Source: Sphingomonas sp. BK580
GTDB taxonomy: Bacteria; Pseudomonadota; Alphaproteobacteria; Sphingomonadales; Sphingomonadaceae
Assembly: GCF_014194975.1 (NCBI RefSeq)
Contig: NZ_JACIAY010000011.1
Coordinates: 62,001 to 126,000 of the forward strand
Length of the DNA: 64,000 bases
Reading direction: 5' to 3'
The notes beneath the pieces are model-generated. The model searched no databases. It was not told where the DNA came from and saw nothing but the letters and a program-made list of their open reading frames with translations. The position numbers were made by a program, and so were the translations under genes. Shown here piece after piece: positions 1-8,474 of the stretch. The stretch's first letter is position 1, and every line of letters begins with the position of its first letter.

Positions 1-2
1 TC

Positions 3-242
3 CGTCGGGCGCGCGATCTCGGCTTCTCGATCGACCAGGTCCGGGAGTTGATGGCGCTCGCCGATCGTCGCGAACAATCCTGCATGGCCGTGGACGTGAT
101 TGCCAACCAACATCGAGATGCCATCACGCGAAAGATCGCTGACCTGACGGCACTCGCGAGCGAGCTAGATGCGCTGATCGACTCCTGTAGCCGCAATACG
201 GTGGCCGACTGTCGAATAATTGAGGCTCTCGGTCCGGGCTGA
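3..242 (+). CDS. MerR-family metal-responsive regulator, C-terminal part (5' end outside window)
   Basis: The reading frame is open from the left edge of the window to the TGA at 240-242, so the N-terminal winged helix is missing. The visible part reads as the end of the DNA-binding domain (RRARDLGFSIDQVRELMALA), then the dimerisation helix, then a metal-binding loop. A Cys sits at the start of the long helix (QSCMAVD), and a C-terminal pair (SCSRNTVADC) has eight residues from one Cys to the next, which is the CueR spacing; MerR itself has nine. The protein probably senses a metal ion, but the metal cannot be read from this. Its target operon lies outside the window. Confidence 0.8.
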   Translation, partial: RRARDLGFSIDQVRELMALADRREQSCMAVDVIANQHRDAITRKIADLTALASELDALIDSCSRNTVADCRIIEALGPG

Positions 243-326
243 CACCTTAGCTGACCCGTAGCTCAGAGCGACGATGACTAAGTGGAGAATACCCTGACGA
301 CACATGGAACGTGGAACAGCTTTCCC

Positions 327-359
327 GTTCAATCAGGGTCAGTCGCAGAGATATTGAAC
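327..359. promoter_or_regulatory. Possible recombinase binding site (res-like dyad) upstream of the resolvase
   Basis: GTTCAAT at 327-333 and ATTGAAC at 353-359 form a perfect 7-bp inverted repeat spanning 33 bp, about 45 bp upstream of the serine recombinase start. This span is close to the 28-34 bp of resolvase-dimer subsites, which normally lie next to the resolvase gene and also serve as its operator. The assignment rests on position and geometry only. The second and third subsites of a complete res were not made out. Confidence 0.35.
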
Positions 360-405
360 ACTCGGCTGTGAGGGTCTAGAGGCTGATCGAACAGAAAGGG
401 TCAGC

Positions 406-1023
406 ATGACGCTCTTCGGCTATGCGCGGGTATCAACAATCGACCAGGACCTCGGCATCCAGGAGGCGGCGCTTCGCGCTGCGGGCTGCCAAACGATCCG
501 GTCGGAGAAGAAGTCCGGGGCTGACCGCGGCTCGCGCACCGAGCTCCAGATCCTGCTCGACTTCCTGCGCGAGGGCGACACACTGTTGGTGACGCGCATC
601 GATCGGCTCGCGCGGTCGATGAAGGACCTGCAGGACATCGTCCACGAGCTAAAAGGCAGGGGAGTGTCGCTTAAGGCCACCGAGCAGCCGATCGACACCG
701 GGACGGCAGCTGGGAAGGCCTTCCTCGACATGCTCGGGGTCTTCGCCGAGTTTGAGACGAACTTGCGCAAGGAGCGCCAGGCGGAGGGCATACAGGCAGC
801 GAAGGCGAGAGGCGCCTACAAGGGAGGCAAGTCGCGCATCGACCCGGAGGCCGTGCGCAGGCTGGCTGCTGAGGGCGTTCGACCGTCGCACATCGCGCGT
901 CAGCTCGGGATATCCCGCGGCACCGTTTACCGCTTCATGCCAGGCCAACCGCCGCAGCGATCGAGCGCAGGCGAGGCGCCGGCGGCCAGTGCAGGGGAGG
1001 GGACGGCTGCCGATCCGTCCTGA
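406..1023 (+). CDS. Serine recombinase (Tn3-resolvase/DNA-invertase family)
   Basis: This 205-residue protein begins GYARVSTIDQD, with the expected catalytic serine at residue 10. The other usual active-site segments follow: TRIDRLARS with its arginines, then the acidic FAEFETNLRKERQ segment at the start of the E helix. The C-terminus carries a helix-turn-helix (ARQLGISRGTVYRFM) and a Pro/Ala-rich tail. Length and order match the small resolvase/invertase group. It would cut and rejoin DNA at paired sites to resolve cointegrates or invert a segment. An AAAGGG ribosome site precedes the ATG. No transposase or clear terminal inverted repeats were seen next to it, so it may be a free resolvase or a relic of a transposon whose other parts lie outside. 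Confidence 0.92.
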   Translation: MTLFGYARVSTIDQDLGIQEAALRAAGCQTIRSEKKSGADRGSRTELQILLDFLREGDTLLVTRIDRLARSMKDLQDIVHELKGRGVSLKATEQPIDTGTAAGKAFLDMLGVFAEFETNLRKERQAEGIQAAKARGAYKGGKSRIDPEAVRRLAAEGVRPSHIARQLGISRGTVYRFMPGQPPQRSSAGEAPAASAGEGTAADPS

Positions 1024-1170
1024 GCACGCCTTCCTCTACCCAATAGACTGTCGTCACATATGGCGCGTCATAGCGTAGGCCGCCTACGCAGACTCCAGCA
1101 TCCCTGTTGCTTCGTCCGTCCCAGGCGGCGATCATCATTCCGGCGAGTTTATCGCGGGAGGTGTTGTGGC

Positions 1171-1353
1171 ATGCACGTGAACTCAGAAGGTGAAGACACC
1201 GAGTCAGAGAGAGCGGAGGTTCACTTTTTGGCCGCCCTTCTGGACGAGCTTATGCGAAAGGTTCTCGCCGCTGGCGTACTGACGCAGGCCGATCTGAACG
1301 ACGTGGAAGCGGCCGCAGCTAAGAGGGTCGGGGGAGCCCCGCGCGCTTGGTGA
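1171..1353 (+). CDS. Small protein of unknown function (60 aa)
   Basis: The start is taken at ATG 1171 because GGGAGG lies about ten bases upstream; the frame is open further upstream but has no comparable start. The product is acidic at the N-terminus and then predicted helical, with a conserved-looking stretch (LTQADLNDVEAAAAKRVG). No known domain is recognised. It stands alone about 150 bp after the recombinase, in the same direction. Confidence 0.5.
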   Translation: MHVNSEGEDTESERAEVHFLAALLDELMRKVLAAGVLTQADLNDVEAAAAKRVGGAPRAW

Positions 1354-1812
1354 GGCGCTGCCGACCACCGAACTGTGGCAGGAAACCGGAACGGCCGCTT
1401 TCGAATAGCGACGCTGCAAAACGCTGACTCGTTCACGTGATTGAGCAAGACGCCTGATTGCTGGTTGCTGGTGAAGAGCGGCTCGCCGCATCGACGCGCG
1501 GCTGGCACGTGGCCGCCGTCCAATCATGACCGTCCGGCTAATCAGCGCAAGGTCACAAGCGGGACCAACTTAGCCAGATCAGCGCAGTCCCCCTCGCTCA
1601 CCGCGAAGCGGCCGTGTCCGTGCCTCACGCCGCGTTTAGCCTGCTCCACCCGCCTAGCGGGGCCGGTGTGGGCCGAGCGGCGCTACAATCGCCTGATTTC
1701 CATGCTTGGCGCAGCGTGAGGTTCAGATAGAAGGGCGATCTATGGATTGCGCGGGCCATCAATTTTGTAAGGCGGGCGAGCTTGAGAAGCCGCCCCGGCT
1801 GTACGCGTCCGT
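1354..1812. other. Gap without a convincing gene
   Basis: About 460 bp between the 60-aa ORF and the ABC-3C operon. The one open frame here (about 1441-1719, plus strand) lacks a ribosome site and has a low-complexity Arg/Pro/Ser composition. The stretch just before 1813 is AT-richer (around 1700-1770) and probably holds the promoter of the following operon. No repeat or RNA gene was recognised. Confidence 0.5.
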
Positions 1813-2772
1813 ATGATGTACCGTTATGAGGACCTGGGCGACGATCAATTCGAGGCGTTGATCGTCTTCTTATGTCGCTACCTGCTCGGCGCCGGCGTCA
1901 AGGGCTTTGCGAAGGGTCCGGACGGCGGCCGTGACGCGAAGTTCGTCGGCACTGCGCAGCTTATGCCGAGCACCGCGGCTCCCTGGACAGGCACGGTCAT
2001 CGTCCAAGCAAAGCATACCAACGGCTACAATAAGAGCTTCTCAGAAACCGATTTTCATAGCTTAAAATCCGAGAAGACGGTGATCGGCGAGGAGGTGCTG
2101 CGCGTCAAGAAGCTGCGTGATGCCAAGCAGATCGACCACTACATGCTGTTCTCGAACCGGCGGCTCGCCGGTAATGCCGAGCAAACGATCACCGCCTACC
2201 TCGCGAAGGCTACCGGCTTGCCCGAGGGCTCAATCTATCTCTGCGGCATCGAGCAGCTCGAATCCTGGCTGAAGCAATACCCGGAGGTTGCCAAGCTCGC
2301 CAAGCTCGATCCAGTTGACTCTCCGCTCATAGTCTCACCCGACGAGCTGGCCGAGGTCGTCGAGGCGTTCGCAGCCCATAGCGTGCTCGTCACCGAAGCG
2401 GTTGACGCGCCGCCCGAAGCGCGAACGCCTTATGAGGTAAAGAACGTTCTCAACCAGATGACACCGGAATATGCGAAGCTGCAGCGCCGGCTGTATCTGA
2501 AAGACACCGCCCAGATCCGCGCCTTCCTTGCCGCGCCGGAAAACATGCACATCCTCAAGCGGTACGAGACGGCAGTGGAGGAATTCGAGCTCAAGATTAT
2601 CGCCAAGCGGAAAGACCACCAAAACTTTGACGCGGTGATGAACTATCTCGTTGATCTGCTGTTCGACCGCGACCCGGTGCTCCGCCAGCACAAGCGGCTG
2701 ACACGCGCGGTCGTCTTTTACATGTACTGGAATTGCGACATTGGGCTAGGGGCAGACAATGTTGAGGCCTAG
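1813..2772 (+). CDS. ABC-three-component system effector with N-terminal PD-(D/E)xK nuclease domain
   Basis: The 319-residue protein has a Mrr-like nuclease core at its N-terminus. GPDGGRDA (Asp37, Asp41) is followed by VIVQAKH (Gln65-x-Lys67), which fits the D...QxK active site of the PD-(D/E)xK superfamily. The C-terminal half (about 195-319) is helical and fits the effector-side domain that links toxic effectors to the ABC ATPase in ABC-3C systems. The gene overlaps the next one by 14 bp, and that one overlaps the ATPase gene by 14 bp, so the three are translationally coupled. By analogy it would be the DNA-cutting effector of a conflict (anti-phage or anti-plasmid) system. The family assignment comes from motifs and the three-gene context. 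The target and activation signal are unknown. Confidence 0.8.
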   Translation: MMYRYEDLGDDQFEALIVFLCRYLLGAGVKGFAKGPDGGRDAKFVGTAQLMPSTAAPWTGTVIVQAKHTNGYNKSFSETDFHSLKSEKTVIGEEVLRVKKLRDAKQIDHYMLFSNRRLAGNAEQTITAYLAKATGLPEGSIYLCGIEQLESWLKQYPEVAKLAKLDPVDSPLIVSPDELAEVVEAFAAHSVLVTEAVDAPPEARTPYEVKNVLNQMTPEYAKLQRRLYLKDTAQIRAFLAAPENMHILKRYETAVEEFELKIIAKRKDHQNFDAVMNYLVDLLFDRDPVLRQHKRLTRAVVFYMYWNCDIGLGADNVEA

Positions 2773-3007
2773 CAAACATGCTCATCCCGATCGGACGGTC
2801 GTCAACGTCGCGATGCTTTTGCTCAAGCGGCTGAAGGACAAGCGGCTGGCGGACTACAGCTCGCTGTTCGCCTATGCGCGCAAGGCCGTCTCGGGGGGCG
2901 ACGTGCTGTTCCTGCCCTCGCTCAACTTCCTTTTTCTGCTCGGGCTGGTCGTCTATCATCCGAAAACAGACTCGTTTGAATATGTTGGCCTGAATGAAGC
3001 CGTCTAG
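2759..3007 (+). CDS. ABC-three-component system middle component
   Basis: This 82-residue protein is the small bridging subunit expected between effector and ATPase. It starts LRPSKHAHPDRTVVNVAMLL and ends in a predicted winged-helix-like segment (FLPSLNFLFLLGLVVYHP), as in the middle-component families; I think it is closest to the MC6 type but am not certain. It is thought to couple the nuclease subunit to the ABC ATPase. Its ATG lies inside the nuclease gene and its end inside the ATPase gene. Alone it would be hard to recognise; the order nuclease, about 80-aa protein, DUF2326 ATPase makes the call. Confidence 0.75.
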   Translation: MLRPSKHAHPDRTVVNVAMLLLKRLKDKRLADYSSLFAYARKAVSGGDVLFLPSLNFLFLLGLVVYHPKTDSFEYVGLNEAV

Positions 3008-4790
3008 ACTCTACACCGATCAACCGGATCGCTTTGCCGCGGTCGAGTTTACGCCCGAGCTCAACGTGGTGCTCGCTGAGATCCGCCTGCCGGAGAACCA
3101 AGACCGCGATACGCACAACCTGGGCAAGACGACGCTCGGTCGCCTGCTCGATTTCGGCTTCCTTGCTGGAAGGGACCCGAAATTCTTCCTGTACCGGCAT
3201 GAGGACCGGTTCGCGGATTTCGTGTTCTTCCTCGAGATCGAACTGCTCGACGGCACCTACGTGACCGTGCGTCGCGGTGTCGCCGACCAAAGCCGCATCG
3301 CCTTCAAGAAGCACACCGCTCGCCACCAGGATTTCTCCGACCTTGCCGAGCGCGAGTGGGACCATGTCAATGTGCCATTCGAGCGGGCAAGGGAGCTCCT
3401 CGACAGCTATCTGGACTGGCGGGCGCTCAAGCCATGGCGCTACCGCAAAGGCCTCGGCTATTTCCTCCGCTCACAGGAGGATTTCGGGGACGTCTTCCAA
3501 CTGCGACGTTTCGCGAACTCGCATGCCGACTGGAAGCCGTTCCTGGCTCACATCCTCGGGTTCGATGCGGCGCTGATCAGCAAACACTACGCCAAGGAGT
3601 CAGAACTCACGGACCTGGAAGCGAAGTCCGTCACCATCCGGCAGGAGCTTGGTGGCGGTGATATTGAAGATGCTGGCAAGATCGATGGCATCCTTCTTCT
3701 GAAAATGAAAGAGGTTGAGAAGAAGCAGGCGCTGCTTGATGGCTTCGATTTCCGTAGCGAAGACAAGTCGGAAACCAAGACGCTCGTCGACAAGGTGGAC
3801 GAGCGGATCGCCGTGCTGAACGCGCGTCGCTATTCTCTGTTGGCCAACCGTAAGAAGATTGTGGCTTCGCTGCAGGACGACCAAATTCTTTTTAACCCCG
3901 ACGAAGCTGCCGAGCTGTTTGAGGAGGCAGGCGTGCTCTTTGGCGGGCAGATCAAGCGCGACTTTCAGCAGCTGATCGATTTCAACAAGGCGATCACCGA
4001 GGAGCGCCAAGGCTATTTGGTCGAGGAGCGCGCCGAGATCGACGCCGAGCTGAAGGTGGTAAACGCCGAACTCAACACGGCGGGCAAACGCCGAGCCGAG
4101 ATGCTGGCCTTCCTGAGTGAGACGGACACCTTCGCTAAATACCGCCGCTTCACCAGTGAACTGGTTACCTTGCGCGCGGACATCCAGTCGCTCCAGCGTC
4201 AGCGCGATTTCGTCCACCGCCTGCAGCAGCTGCGCACCGATATTCGCTCGCTGCAGGAGGAAAAGATCCACCTGCAGAGCGCGATCGAGGCCGATGTTGA
4301 GACAAAGAGCGCGAGTCCTGACAGCCTGTTCTCGGCGATCCGTCTCTACTTCAACGAGATTGTCGAGGAGGTCATCGACAGCAAGGCCCTGCTTAACGTC
4401 TCGGTCAACCGGCTGGGTCATCTCGAGTTCAAGGCCGAACTACTCGACGAGGCTGGAAACGCCACTAGCGCCGATCGCGGCCACAGCTACCGAAAGCTGC
4501 TGTGCGTCGCGTTCGATCTCGCGCTAATCCGAGCGCACGGCGGCGAAGCCTTCCCACGCTTCGCCTATCATGACGGCGTGCTGGAATCGCTCGACGACCG
4601 GAAGAAGGAGCTGTTGATCTCGGTGCTGCGGCGCTACACTGGTATGGGGATCCAATCGATCGCTTCGCTGATCGATTCAGATTTGCCAAAGCGCCCGGCC
4701 GACCAGCCCTTCTTCGAGAAGGAGGAGATTGTGCTGCTGCTCCATGACGAGGGCGAAAGCGGCCGGCTGTTCAAAATGGCATCCTGGTAA
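2994..4790 (+). CDS. ABC-three-component system ABC ATPase (DUF2326 type)
   Basis: This 598-residue SMC/RecN-like ATPase has an atypical Walker A (HNLGKTTLGRL, Lys45) near the N-terminus. A long coiled-coil middle follows (about 200-430, rich in Glu/Lys/Leu heptads). The C-terminal head carries a degenerate signature (DRGHSYRKLL) and a Walker-B-like strand (FAYHDGVLESLDDRK). This layout is typical of DUF2326 proteins, which are the ATPases of ABC-3C systems. It probably acts as a DNA- or nucleoprotein-sensing motor that licenses the nuclease subunit. It is the last gene of the operon and converges on the gene at 4823-6034 with 32 bp between stop codons. Confidence 0.85.
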   Translation: MKPSRLYTDQPDRFAAVEFTPELNVVLAEIRLPENQDRDTHNLGKTTLGRLLDFGFLAGRDPKFFLYRHEDRFADFVFFLEIELLDGTYVTVRRGVADQSRIAFKKHTARHQDFSDLAEREWDHVNVPFERARELLDSYLDWRALKPWRYRKGLGYFLRSQEDFGDVFQLRRFANSHADWKPFLAHILGFDAALISKHYAKESELTDLEAKSVTIRQELGGGDIEDAGKIDGILLLKMKEVEKKQALLDGFDFRSEDKSETKTLVDKVDERIAVLNARRYSLLANRKKIVASLQDDQILFNPDEAAELFEEAGVLFGGQIKRDFQQLIDFNKAITEERQGYLVEERAEIDAELKVVNAELNTAGKRRAEMLAFLSETDTFAKYRRFTSELVTLRADIQSLQRQRDFVHRLQQLRTDIRSLQEEKIHLQSAIEADVETKSASPDSLFSAIRLYFNEIVEEVIDSKALLNVSVNRLGHLEFKAELLDEAGNATSADRGHSYRKLLCVAFDLALIRAHGGEAFPRFAYHDGVLESLDDRKKELLISVLRRYTGMGIQSIASLIDSDLPKRPADQPFFEKEEIVLLLHDEGESGRLFKMASW

Positions 4791-4822
4791 CCGGCGACCG
4801 CCGTTCGCCTTCTGACGCCAGT

Positions 4823-6034
4823 TCAGATTGGCAGGCGTGCGCCAAACTTGTCCGCGATCAGTAACTCTAGCCTAAAGAGCAGCATCAGCTGGATGAACAG
4901 CCGGGAGCTGCGCGCCAGATAGGCCGCGTAGCTTATGTTCTCGGCGTCGCCCTGCCCACCTTTGCCGGCACGATACTCAATCAGGCCCGATGCCCGATTG
5001 AATGTCATGCCACCGTGATGCGACGCATTGCGCAACTGATTGTCGAACTCGGCTGCGACCGCCGAAAGCGCCGGATTGTCGCCGAAGGCGCGCGTGCGGC
5101 CGGCTTTGTCGGTCGCACGGTACTTCTCGATTGTAATCGATGCCAGTTGGTCGAACGGGCGGTCCTCGATCAGGTTGTTAATCGCGGTCAGAATCTCCAC
5201 ATTGTCGCCAAACGCCTCATAAGCATTGCCGTAAAACATTCGAGTCAGGTCGAAGTTCGACGACGCGGCGACGTGGCCGTTGTCGACGGGGATGTCGGAG
5301 GCGACGAGCTGATGTACCTGTGAAAATTCGGAAAAAGCCCCGAGATAGGCCTTGCACATCTCGAAGTAGCGGCGGCTATGCGCCGCGCTGAGTTCGGTAT
5401 CATAAAACGCGACAAAGCGCCCGAAGTCGGCCTTCTGGACCGCCACGCTGAGCTGCTCAAGTAGTCCTTCCCAGAGCCGATCGAAATAAGGACGCGTCAG
5501 GTCGCCGATAAACTGGAAAAGCCAGTCCTGGATCGACCTCGGTGTGTCCTCATAGCCGGCGGTGCTGACGAAGGAGTCAATCCGCCTTTGCGCCAGATCG
5601 GCCTTGCCGTTGCGGGAAAGCGACCAAGCCGCACGCAACGGCGGCCATTCCTCGGTCACACGAGCGCGCGCCGGCAATTCAGGAACAGGTGAAAGCTCCC
5701 CTGGTAACCCAAACCGCGTGCGTGCCTCGAGCATGGCGCCCACGAGCTTGCTACCAAAATCGAGGCTGGGAAAGGCGTCGGCGCGTCCGATGTCCTCCCT
5801 TGTGAATACGAAGCTCGGGTGAAGGTTGACGACGGGCCCACTATCATCATGCGTGGCCCTAGTGGCATTCGGACCAAACGTCATGCCAACGTTGTCTTCG
5901 AGCGTGATCCCCATTTCCTGCCGGCAATTCCGGCACTCGAAGTGGTGCGCCTGGATCGGCTCACCACCCATCCCGATGCGCAGTACGTGGACGGTTCCGC
6001 ACTCATCGCATGAAGCATATTCTCGAACGATCAT
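4823..6034 (-). CDS. Zinc-ribbon protein with C-terminal HEPN-like Rx4H motif, unknown function
   Basis: The 403-residue product opens with four cysteines in two CxxC pairs (Cys9/12 and Cys34/37), a zinc ribbon. The middle is predicted all-helical without a recognised domain. Near the C-terminus LRNASHHGG places Arg335 and His340 in the Rx4H spacing of HEPN ribonucleases, followed by two hydrophobic helices as in that fold. HEPN proteins usually act as RNases in toxin-antitoxin, abortive-infection and CRISPR systems. The gene is convergent with the ABC-3C operon, so it may be an independent member of the same defence island or an accessory component. No similarity to a named family is claimed; the HEPN reading rests on the motif and its helical surroundings. 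Confidence 0.6.
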   Translation of the reverse strand: MIVREYASCDECGTVHVLRIGMGGEPIQAHHFECRNCRQEMGITLEDNVGMTFGPNATRATHDDSGPVVNLHPSFVFTREDIGRADAFPSLDFGSKLVGAMLEARTRFGLPGELSPVPELPARARVTEEWPPLRAAWSLSRNGKADLAQRRIDSFVSTAGYEDTPRSIQDWLFQFIGDLTRPYFDRLWEGLLEQLSVAVQKADFGRFVAFYDTELSAAHSRRYFEMCKAYLGAFSEFSQVHQLVASDIPVDNGHVAASSNFDLTRMFYGNAYEAFGDNVEILTAINNLIEDRPFDQLASITIEKYRATDKAGRTRAFGDNPALSAVAAEFDNQLRNASHHGGMTFNRASGLIEYRAGKGGQGDAENISYAAYLARSSRLFIQLMLLFRLELLIADKFGARLPI

Positions 6035-6456
6035 GCTTCAGCCGATAAAGGGTGCAGACTGCAAGGTCACTAGCTTCGTGGAACTGCTTTCAGGCGGGTG
6101 AACGGACAACCGCAGTTCGGCGAGGCAATCATGGGTTTGGTAACCGGGATTGGGCGTGAGCGGCCGGTTGCCGACGGTCCGTGCTCGCCGCTGTCGCAGC
6201 GGGTCCATGGGCGCAAGAGGCACGAGGTCAGCATCGTCGTCACAAGGCGCTGCTCAGCGCACCAACCTGAGGCAGGCACCCATTGATGACGCACCGGCGG
6301 GAATGGACGCGTTGATCGGTACATCGTCCTCGCGCTACTCGCCAGACGTGTTCGTCCCGCCCATCTTGCCCGCAAGCTCACGATTTTTCGTGCCAACGTC
6401 TACGGCTTTGACCAGGAGAGCGGCGATCGGCTTCTCGCGAGTTAGGATCAGGATCG
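6035..6456. other. Gap without a convincing gene
   Basis: About 420 bp between the divergent genes at 6034 (minus) and 6457 (plus). It must hold promoters for both. Short open frames here lack ribosome sites and have no recognisable protein character. No repeat, terminator or RNA gene was identified. Confidence 0.5.
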
Positions 6457-6948
6457 ATGACTTGGTATCAATCGCTAATAGTTGCCGTCCTCAGCGGCGT
6501 GTCCGCAAGCCTCGCGACTATGTGGCTATCCTTAAAGCGATTTTACAGGGAGCGTTGGTGGCAAAGACGCTTCGACGGCTGCGCAGCGGTCATAGAGGCG
6601 ATCCACGATATGCAGCGCCTGTCGGAGATACACTGGCGTGAGACATTCCTAAAATCCAGGTATGATGAGGATTGGCGAAAACGGGCTTCAGATCGCGGCG
6701 CGGACGCTTCTCGCTTGTTGAGACGCTATGCCGACCTTGGCGAACTAGCCTTGCCTCTTGAGGTCGCGAAATTGCTTTCGTCCTACGTCGCAGAGACAGA
6801 TCGAAGCCGTGAGCAGAGCTATCCGGTCTCATACGAAGAGATGATTGAGGAGGACAAGGGTCGCGAGGAACGTCTTCTTCTAGCAATCGTACCCGCAGCG
6901 ATGAAGGGGCTGGGCCTTTCACGGTGGCAGCTGTTCGCAAACGAGTGA
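6457..6948 (+). CDS. Uncharacterised protein with one N-terminal membrane segment (163 aa)
   Basis: Residues 5-25 form a hydrophobic segment (LIVAVLSGVSASLATMWLSL), followed at once by a basic cluster (KRFYRERWWQRR). The protein is therefore probably anchored with its C-terminal bulk in the cytoplasm. The rest is predicted helical and charged, with no known catalytic motif. A purine-rich AGGATCAGG precedes the ATG. It converges on the membrane-protein gene at 6952 with three bases between the stops. A role linked to the nearby defence genes is possible but not shown by the sequence. Confidence 0.6.
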   Translation: MTWYQSLIVAVLSGVSASLATMWLSLKRFYRERWWQRRFDGCAAVIEAIHDMQRLSEIHWRETFLKSRYDEDWRKRASDRGADASRLLRRYADLGELALPLEVAKLLSSYVAETDRSREQSYPVSYEEMIEEDKGREERLLLAIVPAAMKGLGLSRWQLFANE

Positions 6949-6951
6949 TCG

Positions 6952-7698
6952 TCACCTTTCTCTCTGCGAAGGTAGCGTCTTCTTATCCCTGGTTATGCCT
7001 TTGGCCTGCCACGTTTGATCAAGGCCCTCTTGGTTAAGTGACTTCACTCCGGTCAGCGTGGCTATAAGGGTCTGCTTGCCGTCTGATGCGATCGCGATGC
7101 CTCTGACCTTTTTTTCTCCCCACTCGGGACAGTCGGCGCACTTAGAATGCATCTGCTGCTTGAACCAGCTATGGCGCTGTTCGCCAGCTAGCTGAGCAGC
7201 ACGCGGGAATTGATACAGGCCAACGTATAAGAGAAGGCATAGGTAGATGACTGTGAGAGTGCCAACAAAAAGTAGGTAGCCTCGTCCCCATTTAGCTTTG
7301 GCGGAGGGTGACAACCCCCTGAATGACGTAAGTCGTCTTACCCAATAGCCTGCCAAAGAGACTAGCATGTAGATAAGGAGTGACACCAACAGCGCGGCGG
7401 GTAGCCCAACTATAAGTCCAAGGAAACCAAGCTCGGTTGAGTCTCTCAGAACCTGGTACCCAGCTGCCGTGATCGTTGCTTCAGGCAGTTGCAGAGCGCC
7501 GGGTGCCAACCAAAAGCCTCGGAACAGCGCTTCGTAGTAGGTTTGCCCGGCGTTGAAGATCCAAGCTTTTAGCGCCACTCCTCCGCCAACTATATTGACT
7601 AATCCAGCGCCGAGTGCGGTCAGGGGAACCAAGCTCTGGGGCTTTGGTGATTGCACTGAAGCGGGGCGGGGCGCGATAGATCGGTAGGAGCGAGCCAA
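6952..7698 (-). CDS. Uncharacterised membrane protein (248 aa)
   Basis: The start is a TTG at 7698, chosen because GGAGG lies five bases upstream. Three hydrophobic segments are visible, at about residues 26-48, 92-118 and 141-163. A soluble C-terminal domain follows, with a CxxC-type pair (SKCADCPEWGEKKV) and a predicted beta-rich stretch (VRGIAIASDGKQTLIATLTG). The C-terminal domain may be periplasmic or cytoplasmic depending on topology. No family is recognised. GC content appears lower than in the flanking DNA-repair genes. Confidence 0.6.
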   Translation of the reverse strand: MARSYRSIAPRPASVQSPKPQSLVPLTALGAGLVNIVGGGVALKAWIFNAGQTYYEALFRGFWLAPGALQLPEATITAAGYQVLRDSTELGFLGLIVGLPAALLVSLLIYMLVSLAGYWVRRLTSFRGLSPSAKAKWGRGYLLFVGTLTVIYLCLLLYVGLYQFPRAAQLAGEQRHSWFKQQMHSKCADCPEWGEKKVRGIAIASDGKQTLIATLTGVKSLNQEGLDQTWQAKGITRDKKTLPSQRER

Positions 7699-7811
7699 GC
7701 TGACCTCCTTGTGAACCTAAGCTCAATCCTCGCGGGTCATGATATGTTCCTGCGCGCTCGCGTCTCAGGGCTTCCAATTAGTGGTGGAGCCGACGAGCGA
7801 CCGTAACCACG

Positions 7812-8459
7812 TCAGCCAACCTCGTGACGCTCATCACGCGAGACCGTCATCAACTGAGAAGGATAGGGGGCAACGAGCCCGCTGATCTTCTCCCAAGGCG
7901 CGGTCAGCCAGTGATCATAATCGTCATCATCTAGGATCACCGGCATGGCCTTCGGATGTATCGGCGCCACGACCGCGTTTGGCTCCGTAGTGAGGAAGCC
8001 GTAGGCGTTGCCGCGCTCGGTCGGCCGCCAAATGCCCGCGAATGCGAAGATCGGACGGCTCGGTACGTCGAACCAGTGCAGCGGCTTTTTGCCATCCTCA
8101 CCGGGAGCGATCCCATATTCCGAGAATGACGTAACCGGCACCAGACAGCGACGCGCCGGCGTGGTCAGCATCGATCGCCAGAAGCTGGAGCTTAGGTTGC
8201 GTACGTTGGTCACGTACTTCGTCAGCTTGACCGATGGATCGCGCTTGCTGGGCACCTGCGTCGGTACGCCCCACTCCATGCGCTCGAGCCGGCGATCGTC
8301 GCCGTCCTTCACGATCACGGCGCCGTAGAAGGACGTCTTGTTGCCGGTGGGGAAGATGTCGCCGGCGGGAAACGTCTCGTCTGGTTCGTAGGGCGGGCGG
8401 ATGCCGAACGTCGCCATCACCTCGGCCTGCTTGGCCGTGAGCCGATACCGATTACACAT
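7812..8459 (-). CDS. SRAP-family protein (YedK/HMCES type, abasic-site DNA-protein crosslinker)
   Basis: The protein (215 aa) starts Met-Cys, the cysteine that becomes the N-terminal nucleophile forming a thiazolidine link to abasic sites in single-stranded DNA. The other family residues are present: an Asn in TNVRNL, a Glu in SFSEYG (the usual GFYEW position) and a His in IHPKAMPVIL. YedK-like proteins shield abasic sites and are often found beside SOS genes; here the HU gene lies directly upstream and an SOS mutasome operon is on the same plasmid. The start is fixed by the obligatory Cys2 and by AGGAGG just upstream. The old name, SOS response-associated peptidase, is misleading. Confidence 0.93.
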   Translation of the reverse strand: MCNRYRLTAKQAEVMATFGIRPPYEPDETFPAGDIFPTGNKTSFYGAVIVKDGDDRRLERMEWGVPTQVPSKRDPSVKLTKYVTNVRNLSSSFWRSMLTTPARRCLVPVTSFSEYGIAPGEDGKKPLHWFDVPSRPIFAFAGIWRPTERGNAYGFLTTEPNAVVAPIHPKAMPVILDDDDYDHWLTAPWEKISGLVAPYPSQLMTVSRDERHEVG

Positions 8460-8474
8460 CCGCGCCTCCTGTTA

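Noticed and set aside
1..1353. A complete Tn3-type transposon at the left end
   Set aside because: Only a recombinase and a possible partial res site are seen; no transposase and no terminal inverted repeats were found.
1441..1719. A 92-codon plus-strand frame before the ABC-3C operon
   Set aside because: No ribosome site, and an Arg/Ser/Pro-rich composition typical of non-coding GC-rich DNA.
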